Origin: Pelagibacterales bacterium SAG-MED22
GTDB lineage: Bacteria; Pseudomonadota; Alphaproteobacteria; Pelagibacterales; Pelagibacteraceae
Length of the DNA stretch: 64,000 nucleotides
Assembly: GCA_014653985.1 (NCBI GenBank)
Contig: JACWDT010000001.1
Coordinates: forward strand, 186,001 to 250,000
Direction of reading: 5' to 3'
Position numbers and translations under genes: made by a program. Below the pieces are notes generated by a model. It worked only from the letters and a program-made list of their open reading frames with translations, made no database searches and was not told the DNA's origin. Below, piece after piece: positions 46,342 through 55,259 of the stretch. Each line of letters opens with the position of its first letter. Positions within the stretch are counted from its first letter, which is position 1.

Positions 46342-47205
46342 ATGCCAGAATTACCAGAAGTAGAAATTGTTAGACAATCCTTAAATAAAAAAATTAATCA
46401 AAAAAGGGTGAAAAAAGTAATAATAAGAAATAGAAATTTAAGATTTTTAATACCAAACAATTTTAAAAGTTATATTAAAAATAAAAAAATAATTAAAGTA
46501 GATAGATTTTCAAAATATTTAATAATACATTTTTCAGAAGGGGATTATTGTTTAGTTCATCTGGGCATGTCAGGAACAATCCATATTGTTGATAGATTTA
46601 AAATATCAAAATTTACAAACACTAGTTTTTATCACTCACCAACACTTCCTAAAAAACACAATCATGTTGTATTTGAATTCGATAATTTTAACATAATCTA
46701 TAATGATCCGAGACGTTTCGGTTTTTTCCAATTATTTAAAAATAAAAATGCTTTAAATGAAAGACTTAAACATTTGGGCCCAGAACCATTTGATAAAAAA
46801 TTTAATTTAAATTATGTGATAGGTTTTTTTAAAGATAAAAATAAAGATATTAAAAGTTTTTTATTGGATCAAAGATTTGTTTCAGGAATTGGCAACATAT
46901 ATGCTAGTGAAATATTATTTATATCCAAAATTGATCCATTTAAACAGGCAAAATTATTAACTAAAAACGAATGTAAAAAAATTATTTTGAATTCTAAAAA
47001 AATTTTAAATACAGCAATAATTAAAGGAGGATCTAGTATTAGAAATTTTCAAGATATATCTGGAACATTGGGAGGTTATCAAAAAGAGTTTAAGGTTTAT
47101 CAGCAAGAAGGAAACAGATGCAAAGCAAATGGATGTTTAGGTATTATAAAAAAAAAAATTGCATCAAATAGATCAACTTTTTTTTGTGATTCCTGCCAAA
47201 TATAG
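46342..47205 (+). CDS. mutM: Formamidopyrimidine-DNA glycosylase
   Basis: The 287-residue protein begins MPELPEVEIVRQSL, so Pro2 and Glu3 are in place for catalysis. It has HLGMSGTIHI, NDPRRFGFFQLF, the helix-two-turn-helix around FVSGIGNIYASEILF, and a zinc finger (CKANGCLGII, then FFCDSCQ), with a C-x4-C first pair as commonly seen in alphaproteobacteria. It removes 8-oxoguanine and similar lesions. It forms, with rpsT, dnaA and dnaN, a conserved alphaproteobacterial replication neighbourhood. Confidence 0.97.
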   Translation: MPELPEVEIVRQSLNKKINQKRVKKVIIRNRNLRFLIPNNFKSYIKNKKIIKVDRFSKYLIIHFSEGDYCLVHLGMSGTIHIVDRFKISKFTNTSFYHSPTLPKKHNHVVFEFDNFNIIYNDPRRFGFFQLFKNKNALNERLKHLGPEPFDKKFNLNYVIGFFKDKNKDIKSFLLDQRFVSGIGNIYASEILFISKIDPFKQAKLLTKNECKKIILNSKKILNTAIIKGGSSIRNFQDISGTLGGYQKEFKVYQQEGNRCKANGCLGIIKKKIASNRSTFFCDSCQI

Positions 47206-47255
47206 TAAAATATTATGTTGACCACTATAAATTCTCAAGTTATACCCCTGCGCAG

Positions 47256-47516
47256 ATGGCAAACACAAAATCAGCAATTAAGAGAATACGAAGAATTTCT
47301 AAGCAAACAGTAGTTAATAAGTCTAGAAAAAGTAGATTCCGTAATGCTTTAAAAAAAATGAACCTTCTAATTGAAGAAAAAAAGAAAGATGAAGCTTTAA
47401 AATTTTTGCCTAAGCTCAATTCAGAGCTAATGAAGATTGCTAAGACAGGAATCATTAAGAAACAAAACGCTTCTAGAAATGTTTCTAGGATCACAAAGAA
47501 GATTTCTACAATCTAA
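47256..47516 (+). CDS. rpsT: Ribosomal protein bS20
   Basis: The 86 residues start MANTKSAIKRIRRISKQ and are a basic helical protein with SRKSRFRNALKKM and KKQNASRNVSRITKKI, typical of S20, which binds the 16S 5' domain. It stands between mutM and dnaA, as in Caulobacter and other alphaproteobacteria. The upstream 50 bases include ATGTTGACC at 47215-47223; TTGACC there could be a -35. Confidence 0.97.
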   Translation: MANTKSAIKRIRRISKQTVVNKSRKSRFRNALKKMNLLIEEKKKDEALKFLPKLNSELMKIAKTGIIKKQNASRNVSRITKKISTI

Positions 47517-47825
47517 GCGTTAAAAAAAATCTTATTTAATTAAACAACTCTTAGTAAGCACATTATCTATTTAAATATCATCTTGTTTTACTATATTTAG
47601 ATTTAGTAAATATTTACATTATATAAATTCAATCTACATTTGATTCAATCAGGGTTTGATTCAATTTAAAATTTTAATCTCTAATTCTTTGAAATAAAAT
47701 AAAAATTAAAATTTAACTCTGCTACATCTAAATCCACAATCCTAGATTTTATTTTTTTTTTAAATTTTTTATTAACTTGTTGCAAATTATTTTAAATGAG
47801 TTCTAACTAAGTTTCTTCCAAGCTT
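47517..47825. other. AT-rich rpsT-dnaA spacer, dnaA control region
   Basis: These 309 bases hold no ORF. I see three copies of ATTCAAT at exact 16-base spacing (47627, 47643 and 47659) and one DnaA-box-like AAATCCACA at 47730-47738 (seven of nine to TTATCCACA), flanked by ATCTA/TAGAT. A long T/A tract follows at about 47746-47775. The region certainly contains the dnaA promoter. It could take part in replication initiation, but there is no cluster of good DnaA boxes, so I do not call it oriC. Confidence 0.5.
47625..47672 (+). repeat. Three 16-bp iteron-like direct repeats
   Basis: Units at 47625-47640, 47641-47656 and 47657-47672 each contain ATTCAAT at position 3. The second and third share TTTGATTCAAT. 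The spacing of 16 is exact in both steps. They may bind a regulator of dnaA on one helix face or every 1.5 turns. Confidence 0.6.
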
Positions 47826-49241
47826 ATGAATAAACTTACAAACAATCAAAATATAGATAATTTTAAGTCGAATAACTTTGACTGGAGACTGGTTCAAGCT
47901 GACATGAAAGATAAATTAGGATCAGAAGTTTATGAAAGTTGGTTAAAAAAAATTTCATTCATAGAAGAATTTAATAATTATATATTGTTATCTGTACCAA
48001 CTAGATTTATTAGAGATTGGATAACATCACGATATTTAGATCAAATATTACAAATTATTAAAACATATAAAAAAGATATTGTCAGAATTGAATTTAGAAT
48101 AGTTGAACCAGATCATTCTGTTAAAACTAATGATGCTTTAGAAGAAATTAATTTAAAAGAGAATGTTTCCTTTATTAAAGACTCTTATTTACAATATAAT
48201 CGAATTGATCCTAATAAAAGATTTGATAATTTTATTACGGGATCAAGTAATAAGTTGGCTTACGAGGCATCACTAAAGGTTTCAGAAAATATTTCGCATT
48301 ACAACCCACTTTATATTTATGGTGGTGTAGGAATGGGTAAAACTCACTTGTTAAATTCGATTGGTTATGAGTTAAAAAAAAATAACAAAGTTATGTTTAT
48401 TTCAGCAGAACGTTTTATGTATCAATTTGTAAAATCAATCAAATCAAATGATATGGTAAAATTTAAAGAATACTTTAGAAACACTGACATATTGTTAATT
48501 GATGATATTCAATTCATAAGTGGTAAAGAGGCCATGCAAGAAGAATTTTTTCATACCTTTAATGCTCTATTGGATAAAGGTTCACAGATAATTGTCTCTG
48601 CTGATAGACCTCCTAATAAATTATCAAGAATTCAAGAAAGAATTAAATCTAGATTTTCAGGTGGACTAGTAGTTGATATTCAAAAACCAGATTTAGATTT
48701 AAGAAAAAAAATTGTTCAAAAAAAAACAAAAGAATTAAATAGTATATATTCAGACCAATTACAGATTTCAAAAGACATACAAGATTTTATAAGCACCGAA
48801 ATCAAAGTGAGTATAAGAGAGTTAGTTGGAGCAATAAACAGGGTAGTTTCTTTCTCAAGAATTTACGAAAAAGTCCCAAATTTATCCGAAACAAAAGTAG
48901 TCCTGAAGGATTTATTAAATCTATCTGAAAACAAGGTCACTATTGATTTAATTCAAACAGTGGTGTGTAAGTTTTTCAAGATAAGTAAAAATGAGATGTT
49001 GTCTTCGAGAAGATCAAGGTATCTCGTTAGGCCTAGACAAACAGCAATATATTTAACCAAAATTCTTACTTCAAAATCATTACCCGAAATTGGAAGAGAA
49101 TTTTCAAATAGAGACCACACAACAATAATACATTCTGTTAAAACTATTGAAAAAATAAAAGAAAAAGATCCTGAGATGGTTGACAATATTAACAAATTAA
49201 AAAATCAAATATTATATAATAATAAAGATAATGAAATTTAA
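47826..49241 (+). CDS. dnaA: Chromosomal replication initiator protein DnaA
   Basis: The 471 residues show the domain I-II N-terminus (1 to about 120) and the AAA+ domain with Walker A YIYGGVGMGKTHLLNSIGY and Walker B ILLIDDIQFISGKE. The sensor region RIQERIKSRFSGGL follows. The C-terminal DNA-binding domain carries the signature SNRDHTTIIHSVKTIE. It binds DnaA boxes and melts oriC. The end overlaps dnaN by 11 bases, the classical dnaA-dnaN pair. Confidence 0.98.
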   Translation: MNKLTNNQNIDNFKSNNFDWRLVQADMKDKLGSEVYESWLKKISFIEEFNNYILLSVPTRFIRDWITSRYLDQILQIIKTYKKDIVRIEFRIVEPDHSVKTNDALEEINLKENVSFIKDSYLQYNRIDPNKRFDNFITGSSNKLAYEASLKVSENISHYNPLYIYGGVGMGKTHLLNSIGYELKKNNKVMFISAERFMYQFVKSIKSNDMVKFKEYFRNTDILLIDDIQFISGKEAMQEEFFHTFNALLDKGSQIIVSADRPPNKLSRIQERIKSRFSGGLVVDIQKPDLDLRKKIVQKKTKELNSIYSDQLQISKDIQDFISTEIKVSIRELVGAINRVVSFSRIYEKVPNLSETKVVLKDLLNLSENKVTIDLIQTVVCKFFKISKNEMLSSRRSRYLVRPRQTAIYLTKILTSKSLPEIGREFSNRDHTTIIHSVKTIEKIKEKDPEMVDNINKLKNQILYNNKDNEI

Positions 49242-50343
49242 CGTTAATCAACAAGACCTTCAGCAAGCACTAAACTATTGTCAGGGGGTTATAGAAAAGA
49301 GAAGTACTTTACCAATTTTATCTAATATTTTAATAGACGCGAACAATTCAAACTTAATAATAACCGCAACAGATCTGGATTTAATTTTTATACACAAAAT
49401 AAATAATGTGGAAGTATTAGAGGAGGGAAAAACTACAACGGTATCATCGACTATATATGATATTGTCAGAAAGTTATCCTCTGGAAAAAAAATTAATTTA
49501 ACTTTGAATGAAACAAGTAAACTTCATTTAGAGTCTGAGAAATCTGTTTTTAACTTAAATTGTCTTAGTCCATCAGAGTTTCCTCTTACAGATGAAAACT
49601 TTAATCAAAATGAATTTATTATTAAATCTAAACAACTTTTGAAATTACTAAATAAATGTAAATTTTCAGTTTCTAATGATGAAACAAGACATTACTTGAG
49701 TGGAATTTATTTTCATCAAACAGAGGTAGAAGATAAAAATTATCTTACAGCTGTTGCAACGGACAGTCATCGGATGTCTATTTCTAAAATTAGATTAGAT
49801 AAAAAAATTGATTTTGATCCAATAATATTACCAAAAAAAACAATATTTCAGCTATGTTCTCTTTTGGATAGCTATGATGGTGACGTAAAGGTTTCAAATG
49901 TTAAATCTAAAATTAAGTTTGAATTAAATAATAGTATATTAATATCAAAACTGATAGATGGTAAATTTCCTAATTATATTCAGGTAATTCCTAAAAATAA
50001 TCAAAAAAAATTAGAAATAGATTTAAAATTATTTTTAAATTCTGTTGATAGGGTAGCATCAGTTTCGTTAGATAAAAAAGATGGAGTAAAATTTAGTTTA
50101 TCTAAAAATACATTAGATTTATCAGTTAATAATGCTAACAGTGGCGATGGTAAGGAGACCTTGAACACAAAATTTGATCACGACTTAGAAATTAGTTTTA
50201 ATTCTAGATATTTATTAGATGTAGCTTCTCAATTAAATGGAGAAAAAGTAGAGATATTTTTTAATGACACAGGTTCTCCAGCTTTAATAAAAGATCCAGG
50301 CGACTTTGATAGTATTTATGTTGTTATGCCAATGAAAGGCTAA
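49231..50343 (+). CDS. dnaN: DNA polymerase III subunit beta (sliding clamp)
   Basis: The 370 residues match DnaN in length and in blocks such as EKRSTLPILSNILIDA, the ATDSHRMSISKI segment and the C-terminal hydrophobic pocket signature ending YVVMPMKG. The ring-shaped dimer tethers replicative polymerase. Its start lies inside dnaA, and the recF gene often found next is absent; instead a convergent plsC gene overlaps by four bases. Confidence 0.97.
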   Translation: MKFNVNQQDLQQALNYCQGVIEKRSTLPILSNILIDANNSNLIITATDLDLIFIHKINNVEVLEEGKTTTVSSTIYDIVRKLSSGKKINLTLNETSKLHLESEKSVFNLNCLSPSEFPLTDENFNQNEFIIKSKQLLKLLNKCKFSVSNDETRHYLSGIYFHQTEVEDKNYLTAVATDSHRMSISKIRLDKKIDFDPIILPKKTIFQLCSLLDSYDGDVKVSNVKSKIKFELNNSILISKLIDGKFPNYIQVIPKNNQKKLEIDLKLFLNSVDRVASVSLDKKDGVKFSLSKNTLDLSVNNANSGDGKETLNTKFDHDLEISFNSRYLLDVASQLNGEKVEIFFNDTGSPALIKDPGDFDSIYVVMPMKG

Positions 50344-51050
50344 TTTAATAAGTTGAGTTCATTATAAATTTTACTTTCTAAAATCTGTAAAAAATTTTCT
50401 TTATCAATTCCAGCATTAATAGGTGTTAAAATAGAAACAGTTATTGTTTTATGACTATTTTTTTTACCTTTTTTTGGCCATACATAACCAGAATTAACAG
50501 CTACGGGTTGGCAGGCTATATTTAGCTCCTGATAAATTCTGGTTGCTCCTTTCTTAAAGGGAGGACGTCCTTCAGGTAAAACTCGTGTTCCTTGAGGAAA
50601 AATTATCAATGGTCTATCGCTACTACTTATTGTTCTTAAAATACCTTCAAAAAATCCTAAATTGTCTCTACTTATCTTGTTTCTATTTATAGAGATAGAT
50701 CCAATTTTTTTTAAGTACCATCCAAAGACCGGAACTCGTAATAACTCTTTTTTTAAAATAAATACTGGTGAATTGAAAATAGTTTGTAGGTAAAATGTTT
50801 CAAACATAGATTGGTGGGAGGCAGCAATAAAAAATTTTTGGTCAGTTATAATGTTTTCTTTACCTTTAATAATAATATTTACAGATAGAAAAAATTTTAA
50901 ACAAAACCCAGCCCAATGACCCATCAATTTTCCACCAAGCAAGGTAATTTTCCTTGGTAAAAGTAATGCAGGCAAAAATATTATTGAAATAATAATTATT
51001 CCTACAAAAAAAAATATTGAGAATAATGAATTTCTGATCATCTTTATCAA
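50340..51050 (-). CDS. plsC: 1-acyl-sn-glycerol-3-phosphate acyltransferase
   Basis: The 236-residue protein has an N-terminal membrane segment (about residues 8-32). The acyltransferase motifs follow: ASHQSMFETFYLQ (an H-x4-E variant of H-x4-D, seen in part of the family) and LIIFPQGTRVLP (usually FPEGTR, here Gln). It makes phosphatidic acid at the inner membrane. Both motif changes occur in related proteins, so activity is likely retained. It lies between lysA (three bases) and dnaN. Confidence 0.92.
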   Translation of the reverse strand: MIKMIRNSLFSIFFFVGIIIISIIFLPALLLPRKITLLGGKLMGHWAGFCLKFFLSVNIIIKGKENIITDQKFFIAASHQSMFETFYLQTIFNSPVFILKKELLRVPVFGWYLKKIGSISINRNKISRDNLGFFEGILRTISSSDRPLIIFPQGTRVLPEGRPPFKKGATRIYQELNIACQPVAVNSGYVWPKKGKKNSHKTITVSILTPINAGIDKENFLQILESKIYNELNLLN

Positions 51051-51053
51051 AAG

Positions 51054-52268
51054 CTAAATTAAATCTGTATGCTTTTGTCTATTTTTAATTATTTTAATTT
51101 TTCTTCCTTTTATCAATAATTCAACAGCTTTTGGTCTAAGGTTATAATTAGAGCTTAGAGACATACCGTAGGCACCAACATCACATATAGCTACAAAATC
51201 TTTTTCTTTTAGTTTTTGAAATTTTTTTAAAGTTACAAATTTGTCTGTGCTCTCACAAATAGGACCTACAAATTCATAAGCATTTCTTGAGACACTGGTT
51301 GATTTATCAACAGGTAAGATTTTATGAACTGCTCCATATAAAGCCGGTCTCATAAGATCATTCATTGCAGCATCTAAAATAATGAATTTTTTGGCCCCAC
51401 CATCTTTAATATAAATTATTTTAGATAATAAAGTTCCTGTATTACCAATTATTGATCTACCTGGTTCAAAAATAATTTTTGTATTATGCACCTTTAAAAA
51501 ATTTTCAATTGCTAGGTTATACTTTTTATAATTAAGCTTCTTAACTTTATCACTGTAAGAAATTCCCATTCCTCCACCTAAGTCGACAAATTTAAATTTG
51601 TGTTTGGTTTTATTAATTATATTACTTACAGCTTTGAGCATTCTTTCATATGGCTTGTGGTCTAATATTTGACTACCTATGTGAACACTTAAACATTGTA
51701 GACTGATATTTTTTGTGTTTTTACAGTAGTTTACAAGTTCGTAAAAAGTTTTACTGTTCACCCCAAATTTATTTTCACTCTTACCAGTAGAAATCTGTTT
51801 AAGCGTTTTTGCATCAGTATTTGGGTTTAGTCTTATCCCAACTTGCACTATTTGTCTTTTTCGTTTTGCAATTTTATCAATTTCTCGAATTTCACTTTTC
51901 GATTCAGCATTAATAAGCAATATTTTTTTTTCAATCGCAAAATTAATTTCTTCATTAGTTTTACCAACTCCGGAAAATACTATTTTGCTTGGATCGACTC
52001 CTGCTTTTAAAGCCAACATAAGTTCTCCTTTCGAGACAACGTCAGCCCCTAAACCAAATCTCTTAATTTCTTTAATTATATTTACATTGGTATTTGATTT
52101 TACTGAAAAGCAGATTAATGGAGAAAAGGATTTAAAATTTTCTTTAAAAGTATTTATGTTATCTCTTAACTTTGAGTATGAGTAACAATAGGCTGGAGTT
52201 TGAAATTTATTAGCAATATTAAGAACACTTACTTTCTCAATAAAAAGTTTTTTTTTACTGTATTTCAT
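51054..52268 (-). CDS. lysA: Diaminopimelate decarboxylase
   Basis: The 404-residue protein is a PLP alanine-racemase-fold decarboxylase. The PLP Lys is in CFSVKSNTN (about residue 57), HIGSQ and GGGMGISY bind phosphate, EPGRSIIGNTG follows, and the catalytic Cys is in GPICESTDKF. It forms lysine from meso-DAP, the product of the pathway containing DapB. The ATG overlaps the stop of the tiny lipoprotein gene upstream (TAATG). Confidence 0.97.
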   Translation of the reverse strand: MKYSKKKLFIEKVSVLNIANKFQTPAYCYSYSKLRDNINTFKENFKSFSPLICFSVKSNTNVNIIKEIKRFGLGADVVSKGELMLALKAGVDPSKIVFSGVGKTNEEINFAIEKKILLINAESKSEIREIDKIAKRKRQIVQVGIRLNPNTDAKTLKQISTGKSENKFGVNSKTFYELVNYCKNTKNISLQCLSVHIGSQILDHKPYERMLKAVSNIINKTKHKFKFVDLGGGMGISYSDKVKKLNYKKYNLAIENFLKVHNTKIIFEPGRSIIGNTGTLLSKIIYIKDGGAKKFIILDAAMNDLMRPALYGAVHKILPVDKSTSVSRNAYEFVGPICESTDKFVTLKKFQKLKEKDFVAICDVGAYGMSLSSNYNLRPKAVELLIKGRKIKIIKNRQKHTDLI

Positions 52269-52390
52269 TAATTTTTAAATATTGGGTCACATTTCTCATT
52301 ATCTGAACTCGAATATTTCGGGCATCCTTTTTTTCCACAGGATACTAATAAGATTGAAAATAAGACTATTATAGTTAATTTTTTAATCAT
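52268..52390 (-). CDS. LptM-like mini-lipoprotein
   Basis: A 40-codon gene encodes a lipoprotein signal (MIKKLTIIVLFSILL) with lipobox LVSC at Cys18, then GKKGCPKYSSS and a short tail. The CGxKG start of the mature protein and the position between argH and lysA match LptM/YifL-type proteins, which in E. coli help the LPS transporter LptD mature by assisting its disulfides. Two further Cys (23 and 34) are unusual and could form a disulfide. The ATG overlaps the argH stop (ATGA) and its stop overlaps the lysA start (TAATG), so all three genes are translationally coupled. Confidence 0.8.
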   Translation of the reverse strand: MIKKLTIIVLFSILLVSCGKKGCPKYSSSDNEKCDPIFKN

Positions 52391-53778
52391 ATTTCTTTTT
52401 TGTATTTCACTATCATCTTTTTAATATTATCAAAAGATGTTCCTCCAAAAGATTTTTTTGAATTGATAGAATTGTTTAAATCAAACACTTTCAAAACATC
52501 TTCAGTAAGTTTAGGTTCAATTTTTCTAAGTTGATCTAAAGATAGTTCGTTTAATTTTTTTTTTGTTTTTTCTGCTAAATTAACTATAGCGGAGGTTTTT
52601 TGATAAGCGTTTCTAAATGACATTGAATGATTTTTTACAAGATAGTCAGCTAGGTCTGTTGCAGTAATGTATCCTTTATTTGCAAGCTCAAGCATTTTTT
52701 TTTTATTAGGACTACAATTTTTTAATACCTCATCAAAAATTTTTAGACAATTTAAAATTGTATCATTTGAATTAAACACAATCTCTTTATCATCTTGTAA
52801 ATCTTTAAAATAAGATAATGGTAAACCTTTTAAAATAGTCAGCATAGAAAATAGATTTCCATAAGTACTTCCAGATTTACCTCTTAAATATTCTAGAAGA
52901 TCAGGATTTTTTTTTTGAGGCATTATCGAAGATCCGGTTACAACTTTATCAGACAAGTTAATTAAATTAAATCCATCTGAATTCCATATAATCAAATCTT
53001 CTGCTATTCTTGAAATATGCATAGAGCACACTGATACGCTATAAAGAAAATCAATTACAAAGTCTCTATCTGAAACCGTATCAATAGAATTGTTTGTAGG
53101 TTTTTTAAAACCAAGTTTTTTGGTTGTAAAATTTCTGTCTATATTAAATGAGGTGCCAGATAAAGCAGCGACACCAAGTGGATTTTCATCTAAACTTTCT
53201 AGATTGTTAGTAAATCTTTTTTTATCTCGATTAAATATTTCAACATAAGACATTAGATAATGTGCAAAAGAAATTGCTTGAGCATTTTTTAAATGAGTAA
53301 AACCAGGCATGATAGTTTGAATATTTTTTTCAGCTAATTTTATTGAAGTTTTAATGACTTTATCTAAATTTTTGTTTATTTCATTAGTTGCGGATTTTAA
53401 CCACAATTTAAAATCAGTGATTACCTGGTCATTTCTTGATCTTGCTGTATGGACATACCCGGCCTCTTCACCAATAATTTGAAAAAGTCTTTTTTCAATA
53501 TTCATATGAATATCCTCATATTTTTTATTAAATTCAAATTTTTTAGTAGAAATTTCTCTCTCTATTTTATTTAGACCATAAATAATCTTATTTTTAATTT
53601 TGAATGAGATTATTTTTTGCTTAAAAAGCATCTCAACATGAGCAATTGATCCTTTGATATCTTCTTTGTAAAGTTTTTTGTCGACATCTAAAGAATTACC
53701 AACTTTTTGAAACAAACTTGATGAATTTTTTTTAATACGTGTGTTCCATATTGCCTGGTTGTTTTTATTTTTTGCCAT
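52387..53778 (-). CDS. argH: Argininosuccinate lyase
   Basis: The 463 residues include the fumarase-superfamily signature GSSIMPQKKNPD, plus HTARSRNDQVITDFKLWL for substrate binding and MPGFTHLKNAQ. It cleaves argininosuccinate into arginine and fumarate. It diverges from tlpA with only 24 bases between starts, and the small lipoprotein gene and lysA follow on the same strand. argH-tlpA-lysA grouping is common in alphaproteobacteria. Confidence 0.97.
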   Translation of the reverse strand: MAKNKNNQAIWNTRIKKNSSSLFQKVGNSLDVDKKLYKEDIKGSIAHVEMLFKQKIISFKIKNKIIYGLNKIEREISTKKFEFNKKYEDIHMNIEKRLFQIIGEEAGYVHTARSRNDQVITDFKLWLKSATNEINKNLDKVIKTSIKLAEKNIQTIMPGFTHLKNAQAISFAHYLMSYVEIFNRDKKRFTNNLESLDENPLGVAALSGTSFNIDRNFTTKKLGFKKPTNNSIDTVSDRDFVIDFLYSVSVCSMHISRIAEDLIIWNSDGFNLINLSDKVVTGSSIMPQKKNPDLLEYLRGKSGSTYGNLFSMLTILKGLPLSYFKDLQDDKEIVFNSNDTILNCLKIFDEVLKNCSPNKKKMLELANKGYITATDLADYLVKNHSMSFRNAYQKTSAIVNLAEKTKKKLNELSLDQLRKIEPKLTEDVLKVFDLNNSINSKKSFGGTSFDNIKKMIVKYKKEI

Positions 53779-53802
53779 GATATTTAATTATACATATTTA
53801 AC

Positions 53803-54312
53803 ATGAGAATTTTAATATTATTTACCTTTTTCATCACTAATACTCTTGCAAATGAATTGCCGAATCTTAAAAATCTCATAGTCCTTAAAAACCCAAAATC
53901 ATACAGTAATGTTATTTTTTTAGATAATGCAGACAAAGAAATTAATATTCAAAATTTAGACAGTCAGCTAATAATGTTAAATTTTTGGGCAACTTGGTGT
54001 GCACCTTGTAGAGAGGAAATGCCCTCTTTAGACAGACTGCAAGTAAATAAAAAGTTAAAGAATTTAAAAATATACCCAATTAATATTGGCAAAGAAAGAC
54101 TAGATAAGGTTAATAGTTTTTTTGTTGAATTAGGTATAGATAATTTAGAGCCTTATTTTGATCATCCTTCAACTCTAGCAAAAACTTTTTCTTTAAGAGG
54201 ACTTCCAACAACTATACTTTTAAATTCTAAAGGAGAAGAATTTGCAAGAATTATTGGTTCAATAAATTTTGATGATGAAAACTTTATTAACTGGTTAAAA
54301 AATTTAAGTTAA
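53803..54312 (+). CDS. TlpA-type periplasmic thiol-disulfide protein
   Basis: The 169 residues start with a signal peptide (residues 1-17, ending TLANE) and have a thioredoxin fold with LNFWATWCAPCREEMPSL (active WCAPC about residue 66). It continues to the cis-Pro loop LRGLPTTILLN and IIGSINF. TlpA proteins reduce cysteines in the periplasm, for example in copper delivery to cytochrome oxidase or cytochrome c maturation. The gene is divergent from argH. Confidence 0.92.
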   Translation: MRILILFTFFITNTLANELPNLKNLIVLKNPKSYSNVIFLDNADKEINIQNLDSQLIMLNFWATWCAPCREEMPSLDRLQVNKKLKNLKIYPINIGKERLDKVNSFFVELGIDNLEPYFDHPSTLAKTFSLRGLPTTILLNSKGEEFARIIGSINFDDENFINWLKNLS

Positions 54313-54512
54313 TCTTTAAAAAAATAAGCAAAACCTACTAAAGCAATTATAGCAATAAATTGTAAAATTACTCTCATTTGCATTAACTTATTTGAATATT
54401 TTTTACTTGTTTCGCCACCCTTGAAAAGAGTACCTATGCCTAAAATTAAGACGATACCCACAGCAATTAAAAGTGCAATGGATAAAACTTTAACTATTAT
54501 TCCTGATATCAT
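54309..54512 (-). CDS. Twin-transmembrane HIG1-domain-like protein
   Basis: The 67-residue protein consists of two hydrophobic helices (about 5-30 and 46-64) joined by a charged loop GGETSKKYSNKLMQMRV. This is the pattern of HIG_1_N (hypoxia-induced) proteins in alphaproteobacteria and mitochondria, where they associate with respiratory complexes. A role near cytochrome oxidase is only inferred. It overlaps the tlpA end by four bases. Confidence 0.8.
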   Translation of the reverse strand: MISGIIVKVLSIALLIAVGIVLILGIGTLFKGGETSKKYSNKLMQMRVILQFIAIIALVGFAYFFKD

Positions 54513-54561
54513 GTTTATATTGTAGATTGTTTTTAGAAATAAAACACTTAATAAATTAACT

Positions 54562-55212
54562 ATGACATTTTGCCTTAACTCTATAATTATTAGACCTGAA
54601 AATGAAAACGAAATAAAAAACGCAATTATTTTACTTCACGGATATGGTGGTGATGGAAAAGACATTAGCATGCTCTCATTAAATTGGAAAAGACATATGC
54701 CAAACACAGTTTTTATTTGTCCAAATGGGCACGAGCCATGTGTTATGAATCCGTCTGGATATCAATGGTTTGATCTAAGTAAAGATGATCCAATTTATAT
54801 TTTAGAGCAATCAATCAAGGCAGAAAATATAATTAAAAAATTTATTGAGGAGATTAAATTAGAATTTAATTTATCAAATAAACAAATATGTTTATCTGGT
54901 TTCAGTCAAGGCTGTATGATGTCTTTAAATGTTGGACTGACATTAGAAGAAAGATTTTCTTGTATTGTTGGTTTTTCTGGAAAAATTATTGATCAAGATA
55001 GTTTAAAAAATAGAATCAAAAATAAAACTGATACTTTGCTTATCCATGGTGATACGGATCAAATTGTCCCATCAATTAATTTACTAGAGGCGAAAGACTT
55101 TTTAATTAGAAACGATGTAAAAGTTGATACACTTTTAATTAAAAATTGCGATCATCACATTCCTATACAAGCTTCTAGTAAAGCACTTAATTATATCTTA
55201 AAGAAACTTTAA
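54562..55212 (+). CDS. Alpha/beta-hydrolase, phospholipase/carboxylesterase family
   Basis: The 216-residue cytosolic protein matches the Abhydrolase_2 family (YpfH-like). It has AIILLHGYGGDGKDI as oxyanion loop, the nucleophile Ser in LSGFSQGCMMSL, Asp in LIHGDTDQIVP and His in NCDHHIP. It likely hydrolyses small esters or acyl groups; the natural substrate is unknown. It stands alone between the HIG1 gene and the HNH gene. Confidence 0.9.
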   Translation: MTFCLNSIIIRPENENEIKNAIILLHGYGGDGKDISMLSLNWKRHMPNTVFICPNGHEPCVMNPSGYQWFDLSKDDPIYILEQSIKAENIIKKFIEEIKLEFNLSNKQICLSGFSQGCMMSLNVGLTLEERFSCIVGFSGKIIDQDSLKNRIKNKTDTLLIHGDTDQIVPSINLLEAKDFLIRNDVKVDTLLIKNCDHHIPIQASSKALNYILKKL

Positions 55213-55259
55213 TATCTCTTAATGTTGATTAAGTAGATTAACTAAGTTAAAAATAGTTA

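Noticed and set aside
47240-47494. Minus-strand ORF opposite rpsT
   Set aside because: rpsT is unambiguous, and the antisense frame has only Phe/Leu-rich composition.
47517-47825. Calling this spacer oriC
   Set aside because: There is only one weak DnaA-box-like site, and in Caulobacter the origin is not immediately upstream of dnaA. I kept it as a dnaA control region with unusual repeats.
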